A stretch of 64,000 nt of DNA from Kitasatospora herbaricolor (GCF_030813695.1 NZ_JAUSVA010000003.1:186001-250000); one strand, 5' to 3'; positions 33,687 through 41,979 are shown, counted from the first letter of the stretch. Made by a program: numbers and translations. Notes: generated from the sequence alone by a model not told the origin.

Positions 33687-34793
33687 ATGGACGACTTCCA
33701 GGAGATCGCCGACCGCGTCGGGATCGAGGCGCTGCGCGGTGAGTTCACCGACGCGGCGATGATGCGCGACCGCCCGCGCCTGGCCGCGCTGTTCACCCAC
33801 GACGGCGTGCTGCGGATGCCCGACGTCCCGGCCGAGTTCACCGGCCGGGACGAGATCGTGAGCGGGGGCGAGCGCCTGCAGAGCCAGTGGGACTTCTTCG
33901 TGCAGAACAGCCATCCGGGCGTGATCCGGATCGACGGCGACACGGCCACCGGTCGCACCTACATGCACGAGGTCGCGCGTCTGATCGACGGCCGCTCGGG
34001 CTTGAACTTCGCTGTCTACCACGACACTTACCGGCGTACGGCCGAGGGGTGGAGGTTCGCCGAGCGCGTCTACGAGGTCCGGTACGTCGACACCACCCCG
34101 CTGGCCGGCCGGGCGCCGGGTGCCGGCGGGTCGGGTGCCCCGGCCACCGGGACGGACGGGACGGAGGGGGCTCACGGGGCGGACGGGGGTTTCGCGGCGC
34201 CGGCGTCGGCGGAGCGGCTGGAGCGGGCGGTCGCGGCGCTGCGGGCCAACGGCTTCACCGCCGAACTGCTCGACGACGCCGCGGCGGCCCGCGCCCGCGT
34301 GAAGGAGCTGGTCCCCGCGGGCGCGGAGGTGTTCACCGGGGCCAGCGAGACGCTGCGGCTGTCCGGCATCGCGCGGGACATCGAAACGGGCGACCGCTAC
34401 CGGGCCGTGCGGCCGCGGGTGCTGGCGATGGACCGGGCCACCGAGTCCGACCGGATCCGCCGGCTGGTGGCCACCCCAGACGTCCTGCTCGCCAGCGTCG
34501 CGGCCGTCACCGAGACCGGCTCGCTCGTCATCGCCTCGGGCAGCGGCAGCCAGCTGCCCGCCTGTGCGGGCGGCGCGGCGCGGGCGATCTGGATCGTCGG
34601 GGCGCAGAAGGTGGTGCCGGACCTGGGCACGGCGCTGCGCCGGGTCGAGGAGCACGCCCTTCCGTTGGAGAGCGTGCGCGCCCGGGCGGCCTACGGGCGT
34701 CCCAGCGCGGTCAACCGGCTGCTCGTCCTGAACGCCGAGCCGCAGCCCGGGCGCGGCACCGTCCTGCTGCTGCGCGAGGCCGTCGGGTTCTGA
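33687..34793 (+). CDS. NTF2/SnoaL-like domain fused to LUD (LutC/YkgG) domain
   Basis: A 368-residue two-domain protein. Residues about 1-135 form a SnoaL_4/NTF2-like pocket (DRPRLAALFTHDGVLRMPDV; YHDTYRRTAEGWRFAERVY). A Gly/Thr-rich linker (about 140-170) leads to a LUD domain with AGAEVFTGASETLRLSGIA, AVTETGSLVIASGSGSQ and VVGAQKVVPDL-type segments, as in the lactate-utilisation protein LutC. LUD domains are found in L-lactate oxidation complexes with LutA and LutB, neither of which is nearby. The fusion is unusual. It diverges from an ECF41 sigma factor whose regulatory extension has the same NTF2 fold. Confidence 0.8.
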   Translation: MDDFQEIADRVGIEALRGEFTDAAMMRDRPRLAALFTHDGVLRMPDVPAEFTGRDEIVSGGERLQSQWDFFVQNSHPGVIRIDGDTATGRTYMHEVARLIDGRSGLNFAVYHDTYRRTAEGWRFAERVYEVRYVDTTPLAGRAPGAGGSGAPATGTDGTEGAHGADGGFAAPASAERLERAVAALRANGFTAELLDDAAAARARVKELVPAGAEVFTGASETLRLSGIARDIETGDRYRAVRPRVLAMDRATESDRIRRLVATPDVLLASVAAVTETGSLVIASGSGSQLPACAGGAARAIWIVGAQKVVPDLGTALRRVEEHALPLESVRARAAYGRPSAVNRLLVLNAEPQPGRGTVLLLREAVGF

Positions 34794-34800
34794 GAGCCCG

Positions 34801-34832
34801 CGGGGTGCGGGCGTGGGGACGCCCGCACCCCG
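34801..34832. terminator. bidirectional hairpin terminator
   Basis: Fourteen-base perfect arms (CGGGGTGCGGGCGT and its complement) with a GGGG loop, between the convergent LUD-fusion and GH5 genes. Confidence 0.8.
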
Positions 34833-34901
34833 GGGGCCGGCCCCGCCGAGCGGCCGGCCGATCGGCCGACTGCCTGGCGGGGCCGCCGTCAGGGGTCTGT
34901 C

Positions 34902-36206
34902 TCAGTGGTCCGCCGCGCTGCCGCGCACGACGCAGGAGCGGCTGTTCTCCCAGCCCCAGCCGTCACCGTCCGTGTCCGAGGATCCACCGGCGCAGTACGG
35001 GTAGCCGTTGGGGGCGGTGGTCGCCGACGGGGAGGGGGTGTCCGCCGCGCTGCCGCGCACGACGCAGGAGCGGCTGTTCTCCCAGCCCCAGCCGTCACCG
35101 TCCGGGTCGGAGGAGCTGCTCGCGCAGTACGGGTAGCCGTTGGGGGCGGTGGTCGCCGACGGGGAGGGGGACGTGCCGGGGGAACCGGTGGCGCCGAAGA
35201 CGGTGGCGGTCTTCGAGGTGCTGGAGATGCCGTCGCTGCCGTAGAAGAGGCGGTTGCCCCAGCTGGTCGGCGCGTTCCTGTCGAAGCCGTTGACGAGATC
35301 GAGGTACTCGACGCCGCTGCCGTTGCCGCTCCAGGACCAGCCGAGGTAGCCCACCCTGAGGGACTTCGCGGTGGCCATGATGGCGTCCTCGTCGGGATTG
35401 CCGTCGCTGTGCAGGTTGCCGAACTCGCCGACGACGATGGGGAGGTGGTTGTTGACGAAGAAGTTGAGGTAGGCCTGCACCTCGGCGGCGGTGTCGTAGA
35501 CGCCGTACATGTGGACCGAGAAGACGGTGTTGTGGGCCGGGTCGGCGGCGAGGACCGAGGCGGCGTTGTCGCGCATCGTGCCGGACCAGTCCTGGCCCCA
35601 GTTGGGGGCGTCCGCCATCAGCGCTTGGTTGATGCCGGCGGTGCGGAGCCTGCCGATCGCCGCCTTGGTGGCGTCGGTCCAGGCAGCGTAGCCGGTGTTG
35701 CCGAAGGGCTCGTTGCCGAGGTTGACGACGACGTAGTTCTCCTGGCCCGCCAGCGCGCTCTTGTTGTCGATCCAGAACTGCGCGGCCCGGTCGAGGGTCG
35801 TGGCGGCGCCGTCCTCGCCGTAGCCGGTCGTGTCATGGACCTCGAGCACGCAGATGAGCTTGTTGGCCTTGCACTGGCCGATCAGGGAGGAGACCTCGGA
35901 GGTCGTCGTCCGGGTCCACCGGTCGCCGTTGCTGAGCACGAGGCGGACCGTGTTGGCGCCCTTGGCCGCGATGTCGGCGATCGAGGCGGTGCGGCTCGGG
36001 TACCAGGCGTGCGCGTGGTTGACCCCGCGCATGACGAACTCGTTGCCGTTGGCCTCGTACAGGCGCCCGTTGCTGACGTGGATGCCGGAGGCGACGGCCT
36101 CGGCGCTGCCGGCGGTGAGCCCGGACACGGAGACCAGCAGGCCGAGGACGGCGGCGACTGCCGCGCCGACGGCCGTGAGCACCCTGCTGCTCGGCGGCTT
36201 TTCCAT
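34902..36206 (-). CDS. secreted GH5 glycosidase (mannanase-like) with two CBM10 modules
   Basis: A 434-residue exported enzyme. A signal peptide (about residues 1-38) is followed by a GH5 barrel beginning IHVSNGRLYEANGNEFVMRG and containing VNHAHAWYP, acid/base Glu166 in NLGNEPFG and nucleophile Glu261 in VVGEFGN; WGWSWSGN-like text near the end is typical of GH5_8 beta-mannanases. A Ser/Thr/Pro linker leads to two 44-residue repeats with YPYC and SDPDGDGWGWENSRSCVV, the CBM10 carbohydrate-binding motif. It should degrade mannan or related plant polysaccharide. GAGGAG precedes the ATG. Confidence 0.9.
   Translation of the reverse strand: MEKPPSSRVLTAVGAAVAAVLGLLVSVSGLTAGSAEAVASGIHVSNGRLYEANGNEFVMRGVNHAHAWYPSRTASIADIAAKGANTVRLVLSNGDRWTRTTTSEVSSLIGQCKANKLICVLEVHDTTGYGEDGAATTLDRAAQFWIDNKSALAGQENYVVVNLGNEPFGNTGYAAWTDATKAAIGRLRTAGINQALMADAPNWGQDWSGTMRDNAASVLAADPAHNTVFSVHMYGVYDTAAEVQAYLNFFVNNHLPIVVGEFGNLHSDGNPDEDAIMATAKSLRVGYLGWSWSGNGSGVEYLDLVNGFDRNAPTSWGNRLFYGSDGISSTSKTATVFGATGSPGTSPSPSATTAPNGYPYCASSSSDPDGDGWGWENSRSCVVRGSAADTPSPSATTAPNGYPYCAGGSSDTDGDGWGWENSRSCVVRGSAADH
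34911..35174 (-). repeat. 132-bp tandem duplication encoding two CBM10 modules
   Basis: Two near-identical 132-bp units (44 codons each) at the 3' end of the GH5 gene. They differ at only a few codons (SSSSDPDG versus GGSSDTDG), indicating recent duplication of linker plus module. Confidence 0.85.
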
Positions 36207-36471
36207 GACTCTCCTCAAGAGGGGGAAGTGGGGGACGCGATCTGCCGGCCCTGCCGCCCGCCGGGTGCGGTCACCCCTGCGAGGAGGGCTGACCGCAGCG
36301 GCGGGCAGGGGGCCTGACGGGTCGGCGTTCGACGGTGCCGGCCGTGCGGCGGGCGGTGGGAGGGCCGTGTCGTCCTCCCGCCCGTGGGTGGTGGCGAGGG
36401 GTCGGCCGGGCAACGTCGTGGTGGGGCGCCCCGGGGCATCGGATGTCCGTCCGCACCGGAGCCGAGCGGCT

Positions 36472-36516
36472 GAGCTGAGCTGAACTGCTGAACTGCTGAG
36501 CTGAGCTGAGCTGAGC
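36472..36516. repeat. CTGAG-type microsatellite in the GH5 leader
   Basis: About nine short units, mostly GAGCT with two GAACT-containing variants, immediately downstream of the GH5 -10 box and therefore at the start of its long leader. Confidence 0.75.
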
Positions 36517-36519
36517 GCG

Positions 36520-36570
36520 ATCCTGACACGCCGTTAGGGCTCGGTCAATGCTTTTTGTTAACCGATTAAT
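36520..36570 (-). promoter_or_regulatory. GH5 promoter and LacI-type operator
   Basis: Minus-strand TTGACC (36543-36548), 17 bases, CAGGAT (36520-36525). TTAACCGATTAAT (36558-36570), near-palindromic with a central CG, lies ten bases above the -35. The predicted leader is about 300 nt. The same box recurs at 36915-36927. Confidence 0.65.
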
Positions 36571-36914
36571 CAGCGCTTGAGATGGAGCGCGTGCCGGAGA
36601 TTCCCGGCGACCGCAGGGCCGGCCGGCAGGGACGGCGGCGGCGCCGGTGCGACCGGCCCGCGGGGCGGAGGCGTCCGGCCGCGCCCGGGCAACGTTCCCT
36701 TCATGACGGTGACGAGGTATCAGAGCGCCATGAAGGCGCAGCTGGAGGCCGATTCCGGCCCGGCGGGGCGCCCGACCCGGGGCTTGGGGCCGGCGGGCCC
36801 GCCGGGGTGGACGGCGGGGCCGGCGGGAACGGCGGGAACGGTTCGCGCCGGGCGCCCCGGGCCGGGGCCGGGCGCGGACCAGCCCGTCGTGGCGGCGCCG
36901 CCACCCGTGTCCAG

Positions 36915-36927
36915 TTAACCGATTAAT
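36915..36927. promoter_or_regulatory. second TTAACCGATTAAT box
   Basis: An identical 13-mer (with the preceding G also shared) 357 bp from the first. No obvious promoter adjoins it, so it could serve as an auxiliary operator for looping or belong to a lost gene. Confidence 0.5.
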
Positions 36928-37195
36928 TACTGTGCGGCCTCGATGGTGGGGCCGTTCGTGCCGGTTCGACGCGGAACAGGACGGCGCGGGCGGCGTCGCC
37001 GGGGCGATGCGGTCGGCCTGGCGCTGTGCCGGCCGGCCCGGATGCTGGGCACCGAGCCCTGCTACGAGGACCTCGCGCCGCGGCCGGCCCCGCGGGACAG
37101 CACCGCGCCGCCCGTGGCCTGAGGCCTTCCGGCCGGCCCGGCCGGCGGACTCGGCGGGCGGGTGCAGGGGCCGGCGGGTTCAGGGACCGACGGGT

Positions 37196-37351
37196 TCAGG
37201 GACCGACGGCTTCAGAGTGTGCGGCGGGCCCGGTGCTGCGGCGGCCGGTGGCCTCCGACGCTCCTGGCCGGTCGTTGAGGGCGAGCGGGACGGCGCCCGC
37301 CGAGACGCCGGCGCGGGCGGCGACATCACGGATCGTCACCCGGCGTTCCAT
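37196..37351 (-). pseudogene. truncated LacI-family regulator (DNA-binding domain only)
   Basis: The minus strand encodes MERRVTIRDVAARAGVSAGA followed by VPLALNDRPGASEA, the N-terminal helix-turn-helix of a LacI repressor (a serine is expected where the proline of AVPLAL stands). It then runs into unrelated residues and stops at 51 amino acids, before the hinge helix and the whole sugar-binding domain. The 3' part coincides with a short tandem repeat, suggesting deletion at that point. It lies just downstream of the intact LacI gene on the same strand. It is unlikely to be functional. Confidence 0.7.
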
Positions 37352-37450
37352 CGTGCTTCCGCTGCGTCCTGCGGCGGGCCGCGCCGCCTCGGGGCGCGTC
37401 GCGGGTCCGTCCTGTCAGGTCGGTGAGGTCGGGCCGGCCGGGCGGGCGGG

Positions 37451-38473
37451 TCAGCGGCGGGCCGGCGGCGGGCTCTCGGCGGAGCCGCGGGCGATCAAGC
37501 GGGTGGGGATGACGATGCGGCGCGGCGGGGTGCGGTCGCCCGCCAGTCGTTCGAACAGGGTGCGGGCGGCGGTGGTGCCGAGGGCGGCCGGGTCCTGGGC
37601 GACGACGGTGAGGGCGGGGGTGAGCAGGTCGGCGAGTTCGAGGTCGTCGAAGCCGAGCAGGGCCGGCCGTTCGTCGGGGCGGGGCAGTTGGTGCAGGGCG
37701 GCGACGGTGATCCGGTTGTTGGCGGTGAACAGCGCGGTGACGGGCTCGGGGCCGGTGGTCAGGCGGGTGAGCGCCTCCCCCACCCGGGCCCGGTCGGTGG
37801 GGCCGCAGGCGATCCAGCGTTCGTCCACCGGGAGGCCGGCGTCGGCCATCGCCTCGCGGTAGCCGCGCAGCCGCTCGGCGCTGGTGTGGATCTGCGGCAG
37901 GTCGCCGACGAAGCCGATCCTGCGGTGGCCGTGCCGGATCAGGTGGCTCACGCCCTCGCGGGCCCCGCCGGCGTTGTCGCTGAGGATCGCGTCGGCGGCG
38001 ATCCCGGTGGCGGGGCGGTCGAGGAAGACCACGGGGGTGCCGGAGGCGGTCTCGGGGAGGAGGTAGGAGTGGTCGTCGCCGGCGGGGACGACCACCAGCC
38101 CGTCGACCCGGCGGGCGCAGAAGGCCAGGGCCAGTTCGCGCTCGCGCAGCGGGTGCTCACCGCTGGAGCCGGTGAACACCAGGCAGCCCTCGGATGCGGC
38201 CACGTCCTCCACCGCCCTGGTCAGGGCGGAGGAGAACGGGTCCGCGATGTCCTCCAGCAGCAGCGCGATGCTCGCGGTGCGGCCGGTGCGCAGCAGGCGG
38301 GCGCTGTCGTTGCGGCGGAAGCCGAGTTCGGCGATGGCGGCGTTGACGCGGGCCGCCATCGCCGGGCTGACGCCGCTCTCGCCGTTGACGACCCGGGAGA
38401 CGGTCTTGAGGCCCACGCCCGCCGCCGCGGCGACGTCGTTCATGGTGGGCCGGCTGCCGTGTCTGCTGGTCAT
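37451..38473 (-). CDS. LacI family transcriptional regulator
   Basis: A 340-residue repressor: helix-turn-helix TMNDVAAAAGVGLKTVSRVV (residues 10-29), hinge, then a sugar-binding domain with SIALLLEDIADPFSSAL, VVFLDRPATG and LLGFDDLELADLLTP. The Leu after the first turn and the overall sequence place it among regulators of sugar or glycosidase genes. It is the only intact LacI gene near the GH5 enzyme, about 1.2 kb away, and the TTAACCGATTAAT boxes in between are candidate operators. Start ATG follows the conserved N-terminus; the longer frame upstream overlaps the Nudix gene. Confidence 0.9.
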   Translation of the reverse strand: MTSRHGSRPTMNDVAAAAGVGLKTVSRVVNGESGVSPAMAARVNAAIAELGFRRNDSARLLRTGRTASIALLLEDIADPFSSALTRAVEDVAASEGCLVFTGSSGEHPLRERELALAFCARRVDGLVVVPAGDDHSYLLPETASGTPVVFLDRPATGIAADAILSDNAGGAREGVSHLIRHGHRRIGFVGDLPQIHTSAERLRGYREAMADAGLPVDERWIACGPTDRARVGEALTRLTTGPEPVTALFTANNRITVAALHQLPRPDERPALLGFDDLELADLLTPALTVVAQDPAALGTTAARTLFERLAGDRTPPRRIVIPTRLIARGSAESPPPARR

Positions 38474-38641
38474 GGCAGGGAGCTTACGGGGCCGGGGCGT
38501 GCTGCGGCCGGCTGCGGTGCCGCGGTCGCCCGGGTGGCGGTGCGGGGGCGCCGGGCGGGGCAGGGAGCACGGTGGCTCCTCCGGGAGGCGGCGCGCGGCA
38601 GGGGGGCCGGCGGCACCTCGGATGCCGTAGGGTGCGGCGCC

Positions 38642-39178
38642 ATGACCGACAGCCAACCGTGGCGCGAGATCGACCGCAGCAACGTCTTCAGCCGCTACGG
38701 CCGGGGCATCGACCGGGTGACCTTCGAGCTCCCGGACGCGAGCAGGAGCGACTTCTACCTCAGGAACGAACGGCCGGCCGCGGCCGTGCTCGCCCTCACC
38801 CCCGACCGGCGGGTGGTCCTCGCCCGCCAGTTCCGCCCCGGCCCGGCCGCCTTCCTGCACGAACTGCCGGGCGGCTTCGTGGAACCCGGCGACGACCCGG
38901 CCGGCACCGCCGCCGCAGAGCTCCTCCAGGAGACCGGCCACCGGGGCACCCTCCAGTCCGTCGCCACCTGCTGGGACGACGCCTACTCCAACGTCCGGCG
39001 CCACGTCTTCGCCGCCACCGACTGCCTCAAGGTCGCCGAACCCACCCTTGAACGCACCGAGTTCGTCGACATCGTGCTGATGCCCCTGGACACCTTCCGG
39101 TCCACCGTCCTGCGCAGGGGCCGGATGACCGACGTGGAGGCGGCCTACCTCGCGCTGGACCACCTCGGCCTGCTCTGA
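38642..39178 (+). CDS. Nudix hydrolase with a degenerate Nudix box
   Basis: A 178-residue protein of the ADP-ribose pyrophosphatase-like Nudix group, with ELPGGFVEPG leading into the Nudix box. The box reads G-FVEPG-D-DPAGTAA-A-ELLQETG, so the first Glu is Asp, the Arg is Ala and one of the central Glu residues is Gln. The remaining E..E pair may still hold one metal ion. Catalysis could be weak or the protein may bind its nucleotide as a sensor. It is divergent from the LacI gene, with about 170 bp between. Confidence 0.85.
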   Translation: MTDSQPWREIDRSNVFSRYGRGIDRVTFELPDASRSDFYLRNERPAAAVLALTPDRRVVLARQFRPGPAAFLHELPGGFVEPGDDPAGTAAAELLQETGHRGTLQSVATCWDDAYSNVRRHVFAATDCLKVAEPTLERTEFVDIVLMPLDTFRSTVLRRGRMTDVEAAYLALDHLGLL

Positions 39179-39323
39179 CCCCGCGCCCGGCCCGGACGGC
39201 GCTCCCGCGGACCGGGCCGCACGCCCCCGGAGCGGGCCGGGAGCAGCGGGCGGTGCCGCGGGCGGCGCGGGCCGGGCGGAAATTCGCTTGCCCTGTGCAC
39301 GGGTCGGCGCTGCACTGTGGCCG

Positions 39324-39343
39324 GGCACCACGAGCGTGGTGCC
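39324..39343. promoter_or_regulatory. inverted repeat before the Eis-type gene
   Basis: Nine-base arms GGCACCACG and CGTGGTGCC separated by two bases, ending 25 bp before the acetyltransferase ATG. It could be an operator or a leader hairpin that would mask the ribosome binding region. Confidence 0.55.
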
Positions 39344-39368
39344 GGGATTCGAGGAGGCGGCGCGCGCG

Positions 39369-40676
39369 ATGGAGATTCGTTCCACGACCGATGAGGACCT
39401 CGAGGTCTTCGTGGACACGGCCTATGCCGCGTTCGCGCGCTTCCCGGAGACGCCGGTCGAGGGCGGCGGCGGGCTCTGGTGGTCGGCGCTGGAGATGGAC
39501 CGCGGTGTGCTGGCCGTGACGGCGCAGGGGCGGCCCGTGGGCACCGCCGCCGCGTACTCCTTCGAACTGACCCTGCCCGGTGAGGTCCTCGTCCCGGCCG
39601 CCGGGGTGACCGCGGTGGGGGTGCTGCCCTCGCACCGGCGCCGGGGCGTGCTGACTTCGATGATGCGGCATCAGCTCGCCGAGCTGCGGGCGCGCGGGGA
39701 GTTCCTGTCCGTGCTGCTGGCCTCGGAGGCCACGATCTACGGCAGGTTCGGCTACGGGCCGGCGACCAGCACGGCGCGGCTGACGGTGGCGCGCCACCAG
39801 GGCGCGCTCGCCGTCCCGCGGGCGCGCGCGGCGGCCGGCGCACCGGCGGGCGGCCCGGACGGCGGCCCGGACGGCGGCCCGGACGGCGGCCCGGACGGCG
39901 GCTCGGACGGCGGCCCGGACGGCGGCTCGGACGGCGGCTCGGTCGAGCTGCTGCGCCGGAGCGCGTGCGGAGAGGTCCTGGAGGAGGTCTACGACCGGTA
40001 CCGCCGCACCCAGCCCGGCGCGCTGGGCCGGCCGCACCGCTGGTGGGCCCTGGGCGCGGGGCAGCCACCGGTCTCGCCGGCGCCGCGCTTCGTCGCCGTG
40101 CACCGGGACGCCGACGGCGTCCCGGACGGCTACGCCAGCTACTCGGTGGACGAGGCCAGGACCTTGACGGTCGACGAGACCATCGCCACCGACGACGCCG
40201 TCTTCACGGCCCTGGCCCGGTTCGTCCTCGGCCACGACCTGGTCTCCCAGGTGGTGTTCAAGCACGTCCCGCCCGGGCACCCGCTGCGCTGGCAGCTCAC
40301 CGACTTCCGCGCCGGCACGGTGAGCAACGACACCGACTGGCTCTGGGTGCGGCTGCTGGACGTCCCGCGCGCGCTGACCGCGCGCGGCTGGTTCACCGAC
40401 GGCGAGCTCGTCCTCGACGTCCGGGACCCGTTCCTCGGCGAGCACGGCCGCCACCTGCTGAGCGTGCGGGACGGCAAGGCCGACTGCGTCCCGACCGACC
40501 GGGAGCCCGACCTGTCCCTGGACGTGCGCGACCTGGGCTCGGTCTACCTCGGCGGCACCGCCCCGAGCACGCTGGTGCGGGCCGGACACGTCCGGGCCCA
40601 CCGCCCGGGCGCGGCCGCCCTCGCCGACGCCCTCTTCGGCGCCGAGCGGCCCCCGCACTGCCTGCACTGGTTCTGA
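39369..40676 (+). CDS. Eis-type GNAT acetyltransferase
   Basis: A 435-residue tripartite acetyltransferase: N-terminal GNAT domain with the acetyl-CoA loop VLPSHRRRGVLTSMM and ASEATIYGRFGYG (the tyrosine acts as acid in Eis), a second degenerate GNAT domain, and a C-terminal SCP2-like domain ending in Phe, whose carboxylate is used in catalysis by Eis. Eis proteins acetylate amines of aminoglycosides or cellular polyamines/peptides. Between the first two domains a 12-bp repeat adds some 32 residues of GGPD/GGSD, absent from ordinary family members. No strong ribosome binding site precedes the ATG. Confidence 0.87.
   Translation: MEIRSTTDEDLEVFVDTAYAAFARFPETPVEGGGGLWWSALEMDRGVLAVTAQGRPVGTAAAYSFELTLPGEVLVPAAGVTAVGVLPSHRRRGVLTSMMRHQLAELRARGEFLSVLLASEATIYGRFGYGPATSTARLTVARHQGALAVPRARAAAGAPAGGPDGGPDGGPDGGPDGGSDGGPDGGSDGGSVELLRRSACGEVLEEVYDRYRRTQPGALGRPHRWWALGAGQPPVSPAPRFVAVHRDADGVPDGYASYSVDEARTLTVDETIATDDAVFTALARFVLGHDLVSQVVFKHVPPGHPLRWQLTDFRAGTVSNDTDWLWVRLLDVPRALTARGWFTDGELVLDVRDPFLGEHGRHLLSVRDGKADCVPTDREPDLSLDVRDLGSVYLGGTAPSTLVRAGHVRAHRPGAAALADALFGAERPPHCLHWF
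39849..39942 (+). repeat. 12-bp in-frame tandem repeat (GGPD/GGSD)
   Basis: About 7.8 copies of GGCGGCCCGGAC, with T replacing C in three copies to give Ser in place of Pro. The unit keeps the frame of the acetyltransferase and forms a flexible acidic inter-domain linker. Confidence 0.92.
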
Positions 40677-40681
40677 GCGCT

Positions 40682-40721
40682 GCCCGGGCCGCCGGCGCCC
40701 GCGCGCACCGGCGGCCCGGGC
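40682..40721. terminator. hairpin terminator between convergent genes
   Basis: Perfect 14-base arms GCCCGGGCCGCCGG and CCGGCGGCCCGGGC with a 12-base loop, six bases after the acetyltransferase stop. Confidence 0.8.
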
Positions 40722-40774
40722 CGGCCGGAGGGATCCGGGCCGCCCCCGGGCCGGCGAGGGGCTCCCGGGAGGGG

Positions 40775-41149
40775 CTACACCTGGGTGGGGACGTAGGGGT
40801 AGCACTCGGGGTGGGACCGGTAGAGCCGGTTGGTCCACATGTAGTTGCCGGTGACGGGCCCCACGACGCCGTCCTGGCTGATCTGCGCGGTGCGCTGGTA
40901 CTGCTTGACCGCAGCCAGGGTCTGGTCCCCGAAGACGCCGTCGACGTCCAGGGCCAGCTCCGGGTGCGGGAAGTCCATCGACGAGACGAAGTCGTTCCAC
41001 GCCCACTGGACGCACTTGACGGCGTATCCGGAGTCGCCGTACCGGATGTAGCGGGCGCCGGTGGCGGCGCTCGCCGGAGCGGCCGCGGCCATCACCAGGG
41101 CGGGTACCGCGACGGCGGCCGCGAGCACTGCGGCGAACTGCTTCTTCAT
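40775..41149 (-). CDS. secreted peptidoglycan-binding domain protein
   Basis: A 124-residue exported protein. The signal peptide ends near APASAATG. The mature 90 residues form a PG_binding_1-like domain: YAVKCVQWAWNDF, LDVDGVFGDQTLAAVKQYQR and ISQDGVVGPVTGNYMW match the repeated pattern in which a short helix-turn repeats binds cell-wall peptides. Cysteines at VKCVQ and PECYP may form a disulfide. No catalytic domain is fused, so it probably acts as a wall-bound or enzyme-partner module. A GAGGA site precedes the ATG. Confidence 0.82.
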   Translation of the reverse strand: MKKQFAAVLAAAVAVPALVMAAAAPASAATGARYIRYGDSGYAVKCVQWAWNDFVSSMDFPHPELALDVDGVFGDQTLAAVKQYQRTAQISQDGVVGPVTGNYMWTNRLYRSHPECYPYVPTQV

Positions 41150-41358
41150 GCGAAATCCTCGTACAGGTTGTCGTTGCCGAAGGGCCGGACAACGAACGGT
41201 CGATGACGCGACGCTACGAACGGCGGCCAACGGCTCACCAACGCCCCGCCAACCGCGGCGCCCGCACGAGCACCCACGGGTGAGCACGGGTGAGCACGGA
41301 CCGCGGGCCACGGGCGCGGCCGCTCCCGTCCGCCGGGTGGATGCCGTAGGGTCGGCCG

Positions 41359-41979
41359 ATGGCGAAGTACTTCGACGTGCACCCGCAGACCCCTCAGGCC
41401 CGCACCATCGGCACCGTGGTCGACAGCATCCGTTCCGGGGCCCTCATCGCGTATCCGACCGACTCCTGTTTCGCCCTGGGCTGCCGCATGGGCAACCACG
41501 AGGGCCTGGAGCGGATCCGCTCCATCCGGCGGCTCGACGACCGCCACCACTTCACCCTGATGTGCGAGAACTTCGCCCAGCTGGGGCAGTTCGTCCAGAT
41601 CGACAACGACGTCTTCCGCGCCGTGAAGGCGGCGACGCCGGGCAGCTACACCTTCATCCTGCCCGCCACCAAGGAAGTCCCGCGCCGGCTGATGCACCCG
41701 AAGAAGAAGACGGTGGGGGTCAGGATCCCGGAGCACGCCGTCACCCGGGCGCTGCTCGCCGAACTCGGCGAGCCGCTGGTCTCCAGCACCCTGCTGCTGC
41801 CCGGCGAGGACGAGCCGATGACCCAGGGGTGGGAGATCAAGGAGCGGCTCGACCACGTGCTGGACGCCGTGGTCGACTCCGGCGACTGCGGTACGGAGCC
41901 GACGACGGTCGTCGACTTCTCCGAGGGCGGGCCGCAGATCGTCCGGCGCGGGGCGGGCGACCCCGCGCGCTTCGAGTGA
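41359..41979 (+). CDS. YrdC/Sua5/YciO-type threonylcarbamoyl-AMP synthase-like protein
   Basis: A 206-residue protein with the YrdC fold. ALIAYPTDSCFALGC, IRSIRRLDDRHHFTLMC and SYTFILPATKEVP follow the nucleotide-binding core used to make threonylcarbamoyl-AMP for tRNA t6A. Replacement of the usual KxR-type signature by RRLDDRHHF, and PKKKTVGVRIP later, match the YciO subgroup rather than the essential TsaC/Sua5 enzyme. It is therefore probably a paralogue with an accessory role. The gene seems monocistronic. Confidence 0.85.
   Translation: MAKYFDVHPQTPQARTIGTVVDSIRSGALIAYPTDSCFALGCRMGNHEGLERIRSIRRLDDRHHFTLMCENFAQLGQFVQIDNDVFRAVKAATPGSYTFILPATKEVPRRLMHPKKKTVGVRIPEHAVTRALLAELGEPLVSSTLLLPGEDEPMTQGWEIKERLDHVLDAVVDSGDCGTEPTTVVDFSEGGPQIVRRGAGDPARFE

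Larger units (their letters stand above)
36207..37195. other. long region between GH5 gene and LacI relic
   Basis: Nearly 1 kb without a convincing gene. It contains the GH5 promoter and operator (36520-36570), a GAGCT/GAACT-type microsatellite (about 36472-36516), a second TTAACCGATTAAT box (36915-36927) and GGTTCAGGGACCGAC repeats (about 37178-37211). A short plus-strand frame ending at 37122 encodes LALCRPARMLGTEPCYEDL, which looks protein-like and may be the tail of a lost gene; I cannot name it. Confidence 0.6.

Noticed and set aside
36577..36918. 113-codon plus-strand frame between the two TTAACCGATTAAT boxes
   Set aside because: Gly/Pro/Arg-rich, no plausible ribosome binding site, and no recognisable domain.
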